NCBI RefSeq assembly: GCF_900155685.1
Contig: NZ_LT732548.1
Span: forward strand, 2,684,256-2,748,255
Direction: 5' to 3'
Source: Paenibacillus bouchesdurhonensis
GTDB lineage: Bacteria > Bacillota > Bacilli > Paenibacillales > Paenibacillaceae
DNA: 64,000 nucleotides
The notes beneath the pieces were generated by a model. The model had not been told where the DNA came from. It saw only the letters and a program-made list of their open reading frames with translations, and searched no databases. The first letter of the stretch is position 1; each line of letters begins with the position of its first letter. Below, in pieces: positions 59,918 to 64,000 of this stretch. The position numbers were made by a program, and so were the translations under genes.

Positions 59918-62803
59918 ATGGCAACTTATACGCCGATGATTCAACAATATTTAAGCGTGAAAGCCCAGGCACAGGATGCATTTCTTTTTTTCCGGCTGGG
60001 CGATTTTTATGAAATGTTTTTTGATGATGCGATACTTGCCTCGAAGGAACTGGAAATTACGTTAACGGCGAGAGGGGGAGGCCCCGAGGAGAAAATTCCG
60101 ATGTGCGGCGTTCCCTACCATTCTGCCGAGAACTATATCCACAGGCTGATCGAGAAAGGTTACAAGGTAGCGATTTGCGAGCAAACCGAAGATCCCGCGC
60201 AGGCTAAAGGCGTCGTACGGCGGGAAATCGTCAGGGTGGTTACGCCGGGGACGGTCATGGAAGGAAAGACCATTGGCGACAAGGCCAACAATTACATTCT
60301 ATGTGTTACGGAGCGGCAGGGCATGATGGCGATCGCCTCCTGCGACCTGTCCACAGGTGAATTGTATGTGAGTTCTTCGCCTTCCAGCAGGGAGTGGCTA
60401 AGAGATCAGGTAGGGCTCTACGATCCTTCCGAGATGATCGGAGACGATGCGTTGTTGGAATGGATGCGCGAGTCCAGCAGTCCTGTAGGCAAACCGATCG
60501 TCTATACACCGTGGGACAAGGGAAAGGACGAGCTGGGACGCAAGCAGTTTGGAGAGGCTGTCTGGGCAAGACTGGAGACGGAGCGCCGCGACTGCGTGGC
60601 CCTGCTGGTCGGTTATTTGAGCGAGACGCAGAAGCGGTCGCTGGGGCAGCTTACGAAAATATCCGCCTACGAGCCGGAGCATTTTATGATTCTCGATCCA
60701 TTTACGCGCCGCAATCTCGAACTGGTGGAGACGGTTCGCGAACGCTCGAAACGGGGCTCTCTGCTGTGGCTGCTGGATCGGACGGAGACGTCCATGGGCG
60801 CAAGAATGCTGCGGCGCTGGATCGACAAGCCGCTGTTGCATCGCAGCCAGGTCGAGGAGCGTCTGGAGGCTGTCAGCAATTTGCATGTAGATTTTATGCT
60901 GCGGGAAGATTTGAAGGAAGCGCTGAAACAGATTTACGATCTGGAACGGCTTGTAGGCCGAATTGCCTTCGGCAATGCCAACGGGCGAGATTTAATCGCT
61001 CTGAAGCTCTCCTTACGACAAGTGCCGGCAATCAAGGGGCTATGCCAGTCATCGGCATCGAAGACGCTTGTCCGGATCGCCGGGGAGATGGATGAATGCG
61101 CGGACTTAGCGGATCAGATCGAGGCTGCTATAGCGGACGAGCCCCCGGTATCTGTCAGAGACGGCGGCATCATTAAAAACGGTTATCACGAGCGCCTTGA
61201 CGAGCTGCGGGAAGCCGGTACGAACGGCAAACGCTGGATCGCCGAGCTGGAAGCCGCTGAGCGTCAGGCTACGGGAATTAAGTCGCTGAAAATCGGCTAT
61301 AACAAAGTGTTTGGTTATTATATCGAGGTTACTAAAGCGAATCTGTCCTTGCTGCCTGAAGGCAGATATGAACGGAAGCAGACGCTGGCGAATGCGGAAC
61401 GCTTCGTAACACCGGAGCTGAAAGAGAAGGAAACGCTGATTCTGGAAGCGGAAGAGAAAATGGTCGATCTCGAATATGCTTTGTTCACCGAGCTGCGCGA
61501 GCGGATCAGCCGGGAAATCACTCGTCTGCAGCAGCTTGCCGAGCATATCGCCGAGGTCGATGTGTACCGCTCGCTTGCAGCCGTAGCGGCGGACAGCGGT
61601 TTTGTGAAGCCGACGCTAATCGACGGCTATAACATGGTCATCGAGCAGGGCCGCCATCCCGTCGTTGAATCGGTTATGAGCGATTCCGCCTTCATTGCGA
61701 ACGGGACGACGCTGAAGCAGGATGAGGCCAGCATTTTACTTATTACCGGGCCGAATATGGCGGGGAAGAGCACTTATATGCGTCAAGTAGCTCTTATTTC
61801 GATCATGGCGCAAATCGGCAGCTTTGTACCGGCTGCATCGGCTGAAATTCCAATGGTTGACCGGATCTTTACCCGCATCGGCGCAGCCGATGATTTAATT
61901 GGCGGACAGAGCACGTTCATGGTTGAAATGGCGGATATCCAGGTCATGACCGAGAAAGCTACTTCCCGTAGTCTGATCATTATCGACGAATTGGGCCGGG
62001 GGACATCGACGAGCGAAGGCATGGCGATTGCCCAGGCGGTCATTGAATATGTGCATGATCACATTGGCTGTAAAGCGCTCGTGTCCACGCATTTTCATGA
62101 GCTGGCTCATTTGGAGAGCAGTCTGGCAGGTTTGAGCAACTACTCTATGGCTGTTCAGGAGAGCGGAGACAAGGTGCATTTTCTGCGCAAGCTCATTCCC
62201 GGAGCGGCGGATACAAGCTATGGAATCTACTGCGCTAGATTAGCCGGGCTGCCGGGGGGCATTATCGAGCGTGCCTACGGCTTGCTGCAGGGCTTTGAGC
62301 AGGCGGCTGCCGAGGTGGCGACGGGGGGAGCAGAGGTTCGCACCGGCCAGACGGGAGCGGCAGTCGGAGATGGAGCTGCCGCGAAGAGTGCTGAAGCAGA
62401 GGCACAGGGAGGGGCATCGATTGGTGTTCCCAACGAGGAGCAGGCCGAAAGATTATATCGTGCAGCAACAGGCGCAGCTAGTGAAGCGTCGTATAGTGCG
62501 ACAGAGTGCATTGCGGATAAAGCATCCAATGGCCCAACAAATGAACGAACAAGCAGTGCAATAAATGAAACAGCGGACGGCACGGAATACAATACTGCGG
62601 CTGGCCCAGCTGCGAGTCCAGAAGTAGTGCAGCTCTCGATGTTCGGCGATGAAGTGGCGGTATCGAGATCAAGACTGAGCGAGGATGACGCCAAAATCCG
62701 CGGTATACTTAACATGGTTAACAATGCCGATTTGCTGAATATGACGCCGCTTCAGGCGATGCAGCTCATTAATGATTTGAAGATGAAAGCTAAAAATTTA
62801 TAA
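59918..62803 (+). CDS. mutS: DNA mismatch repair protein MutS, with C-terminal insert
   Basis: The 961-residue protein recognises mismatches. Seen in order: N-terminal mismatch domain with the Phe-x-Glu motif region (FFRLGDFYEMFFDDA), lever/clamp domains, the ATPase with Walker A (TGPNMAGKSTYMRQ), STFMVEMADI, Walker B (LIIIDELGRGTSTSEG) and H-loop (VSTHFHELAHLE). Between the ATPase end and the C-terminal helices lies a ~105-residue Ala/Gly/Glu/Ser-rich low-complexity insert (about 797-901), then QLSMF, a beta-clamp-binding motif. ATG 59918 follows ATGGAGG. It is about 90 residues longer than usual. mutL follows after 83 bases. Confidence 0.95.
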   Translation: MATYTPMIQQYLSVKAQAQDAFLFFRLGDFYEMFFDDAILASKELEITLTARGGGPEEKIPMCGVPYHSAENYIHRLIEKGYKVAICEQTEDPAQAKGVVRREIVRVVTPGTVMEGKTIGDKANNYILCVTERQGMMAIASCDLSTGELYVSSSPSSREWLRDQVGLYDPSEMIGDDALLEWMRESSSPVGKPIVYTPWDKGKDELGRKQFGEAVWARLETERRDCVALLVGYLSETQKRSLGQLTKISAYEPEHFMILDPFTRRNLELVETVRERSKRGSLLWLLDRTETSMGARMLRRWIDKPLLHRSQVEERLEAVSNLHVDFMLREDLKEALKQIYDLERLVGRIAFGNANGRDLIALKLSLRQVPAIKGLCQSSASKTLVRIAGEMDECADLADQIEAAIADEPPVSVRDGGIIKNGYHERLDELREAGTNGKRWIAELEAAERQATGIKSLKIGYNKVFGYYIEVTKANLSLLPEGRYERKQTLANAERFVTPELKEKETLILEAEEKMVDLEYALFTELRERISREITRLQQLAEHIAEVDVYRSLAAVAADSGFVKPTLIDGYNMVIEQGRHPVVESVMSDSAFIANGTTLKQDEASILLITGPNMAGKSTYMRQVALISIMAQIGSFVPAASAEIPMVDRIFTRIGAADDLIGGQSTFMVEMADIQVMTEKATSRSLIIIDELGRGTSTSEGMAIAQAVIEYVHDHIGCKALVSTHFHELAHLESSLAGLSNYSMAVQESGDKVHFLRKLIPGAADTSYGIYCARLAGLPGGIIERAYGLLQGFEQAAAEVATGGAEVRTGQTGAAVGDGAAAKSAEAEAQGGASIGVPNEEQAERLYRAATGAASEASYSATECIADKASNGPTNERTSSAINETADGTEYNTAAGPAASPEVVQLSMFGDEVAVSRSRLSEDDAKIRGILNMVNNADLLNMTPLQAMQLINDLKMKAKNL

Positions 62804-62886
62804 TATGAACAGTAGCAGAGTGAAAATAGCTGATCCGTGGTAAATAGCAGATCAAGATCAAAGTTTGCAGGAAGAGGTGAGTAACG

Positions 62887-64000
62887 ATGGCTCATATCGT
62901 TGTGTTGGACGAGCATATCGCCAACCAGATTGCTGCCGGGGAGGTGGTCGAGCGCCCAGCTTCGGTGGTCAAGGAGCTGGTCGAAAATGCCGTGGACGCC
63001 GGAGCCCGCAAAATTGACGTTCAGGTGGAGGAGGGCGGTCTCCAGCTTATCCGGGTAACGGATAATGGTTCGGGCATCGAGCCGGACGATTGCGAGACGG
63101 CTTTCTTCCGCCATGCGACAAGCAAGCTGCAAACGGGACGAGACTTATTTCAGATTCGCAGCCTGGGCTTTCGGGGCGAGGCTCTGCCGAGTATTGCTGC
63201 TGTCGCCAAAGTACAGCTGCTGACGAGCAGCGATGACAGCGGCCTTGGCCGGGTCATTGTGATGGAAGGCGGCAGTTTGAAGCAGAGTGAGGAGGCCGCA
63301 GCTCCGAAGGGTACGGATATTACGATCAAAGAGCTGTTTTACAACACGCCTGCCAGACTGAAATATATGAAGACGATCCAGACGGAGTTAGGGCATATTT
63401 CAGATGTAATGTACCGTCAGGCGCTCGCTCATCCAGAAGTCGCCATTACGCTCCGCCATAATGGCAATACCTTGCTGCAAACGCAAGGCAATGGCGATCT
63501 GCTCCAAGTTATTGCTTCAATTTACGGCATAAATGCTTCAAGAGCGATGGTTCCTATTACTGCCGACAGCCTTGATTACAAAATTAGCGGCTATATAGGT
63601 CGACCCGACTTGACCCGTTCGAATCGCAGCGGCATGTCGACGATCGTCAACGGCAGATATATCCGCAATCATGGATTGTATCAAGCCATTTTGCGGGCTT
63701 ATCATACGCTGCTGCCGATCAACCGTTATCCGCTGGCTGTTCTTCAGCTGGAAATGCACCCGTCGTTAGTCGATGTGAACGTGCATCCTTCTAAGCTGGA
63801 GGTGAGGTTCAGCAAGGAGCCGGAGCTGAACGCCTTCGTCGAGGAGAGCATCCGCCAGCTGCTGCAGGGTCAGGTGCTGATCCCGCAGGTGGTGAGGCAG
63901 AGCATCGGCAAGGGAGCGAACCGCTCGGTCATTCAAGAGCAGTTCCACTTCCCGGCGCCGCGCGCGGACGCGGGAAGCCCCGGGCTGCCCCCGCAGAGCT
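62887..64000 (+). CDS. mutL: DNA mismatch repair protein MutL, 3' end outside window
   Basis: The frame is open to the window end (371 codons). The GHKL ATPase motifs are all present: ANQIAAGEVVERPASVVKE, ELVENAVDAGA, RVTDNGSGI, RHATSKL and RSLGFRGEALPSIAAVA; the transducer domain shows IVNGRYIRN and VDVNVHPSKLEVRF. MutL couples MutS to the downstream steps of repair; the endonuclease domain expected in firmicutes would lie beyond the edge. ATG 62887 follows GGAAGAGGTGA, 83 bases after mutS. Confidence 0.97.
   Translation, partial: MAHIVVLDEHIANQIAAGEVVERPASVVKELVENAVDAGARKIDVQVEEGGLQLIRVTDNGSGIEPDDCETAFFRHATSKLQTGRDLFQIRSLGFRGEALPSIAAVAKVQLLTSSDDSGLGRVIVMEGGSLKQSEEAAAPKGTDITIKELFYNTPARLKYMKTIQTELGHISDVMYRQALAHPEVAITLRHNGNTLLQTQGNGDLLQVIASIYGINASRAMVPITADSLDYKISGYIGRPDLTRSNRSGMSTIVNGRYIRNHGLYQAILRAYHTLLPINRYPLAVLQLEMHPSLVDVNVHPSKLEVRFSKEPELNAFVEESIRQLLQGQVLIPQVVRQSIGKGANRSVIQEQFHFPAPRADAGSPGLPPQS

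Noticed and set aside
59785..60012. 75-codon frame overlapping the mutS start
   Set aside because: No ribosome site, no homology, and it overlaps the well-placed mutS start.
60394..61095. Long plus-strand frame of 233 codons inside mutS
   Set aside because: It is a shadow frame of the clearly coding mutS sequence, with an Arg/Gly/Ala composition typical of frame shadows.
1..64000. CRISPR arrays, tRNA and rRNA genes
   Set aside because: No regularly spaced repeats, tRNA cloverleaf-like sequence or rRNA core sequence was seen in any region.

Overview
The window looks like a chromosome segment of a Paenibacillus-type endospore-forming firmicute. The taxon is inferred from gene content: an outer spore-coat gene (cotE) directly upstream of an amidoligase-like gene and mutS-mutL, a splA-splB spore photoproduct repair pair, a sigI-rsgI pair, an agr-like locus, S-layer-homology domains, and strong AGGAGG-type ribosome sites with frequent TTG/GTG starts. 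Core genes look moderately GC-balanced. Several accessory blocks (18.1-22.1, 24.45-24.8, 34.9-38.7 and 39.6-49.3 kb) are clearly more A+T-rich by eye. No rRNA, tRNA or CRISPR array was seen.

Layout. 0-3.1 kb: a TPR protein (5' cut), a DUF1266 protein, and an agr-like locus (207-aa membrane protein, AgrB protease, 40-aa autoinducer precursor). 3.2-9.6 kb: a phosphotransferase, then a sigma-I block (sigI, rsgI, a small zinc-ribbon protein, an SLH surface protein and an HD-GYP protein) in which three transcription units carry the same CCCCC-N19/20-CGTA promoter-like motif. 9.7-17.8 kb: cupin protein, UvrC-like GIY-YIG protein, secreted AA10 polysaccharide monooxygenase, cold-shock protein, splAB, AraC/GyrI-like regulator, macrolide-type glycosyltransferase.

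18.1-22.1 kb: a three-gene A+T-rich cassette coding for a TIR-SLOG protein, a membrane protein and a TIR protein. The second and third proteins share an INGG...VSVGN motif. It resembles the signalling logic of Thoeris-type NAD-based phage defence, but I do not recognise the combination. 22.3-25.1 kb: selO, followed immediately after its terminator by a decayed group II intron whose reverse-transcriptase region is largely replaced by an A+T-rich stretch coding for a 61-aa membrane protein. 25.1-30.4 kb: a kinase/regulator pair plus a three-gene ABC-2 exporter in the same order as linearmycin-resistance (lnr) systems. 30.5-34.7 kb: DUF368 undecaprenyl-phosphate transporter-like protein, acetyltransferase, and remnants of an acetyltransferase and of a GH88 hydrolase.

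35.0-38.7 kb: a secreted protein plus two FtsX/MacB-like permeases and an ATPase, bracketed by two related hairpin sequences. 38.8-39.6 kb: gene graveyard (IclR and aldo/keto reductase remnants). 39.9-44.9 kb: a second unrecognised three-gene cassette: a protein with two GHKL ATPase modules (MORC/Hsp90-like plus histidine-kinase-like), a receiver-domain protein, and a cytosine-5 DNA methyltransferase. A dead IS3-family element follows. 45.8-49 kb: an Xre-type regulator with paired operators, a DUF6809 protein, and a polymorphic toxin with a C-terminal TNT NAD-glycohydrolase domain plus its probable immunity gene. 49.3-56.2 kb: acetyltransferase, transporter remnant, DUF2871 protein, beta-carbonic anhydrase, M32 carboxypeptidase, and a NitT/TauT-type ABC importer. 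56.4-64 kb: aromatic-acid-exporter-like protein, cotE with a sigma-E-like promoter, amidoligase-like protein, mutS with an unusual low-complexity insert, and mutL (3' cut).

The best candidates for an undescribed system are the TIR-SLOG/membrane/TIR cassette and the GHKL/receiver/methyltransferase cassette.
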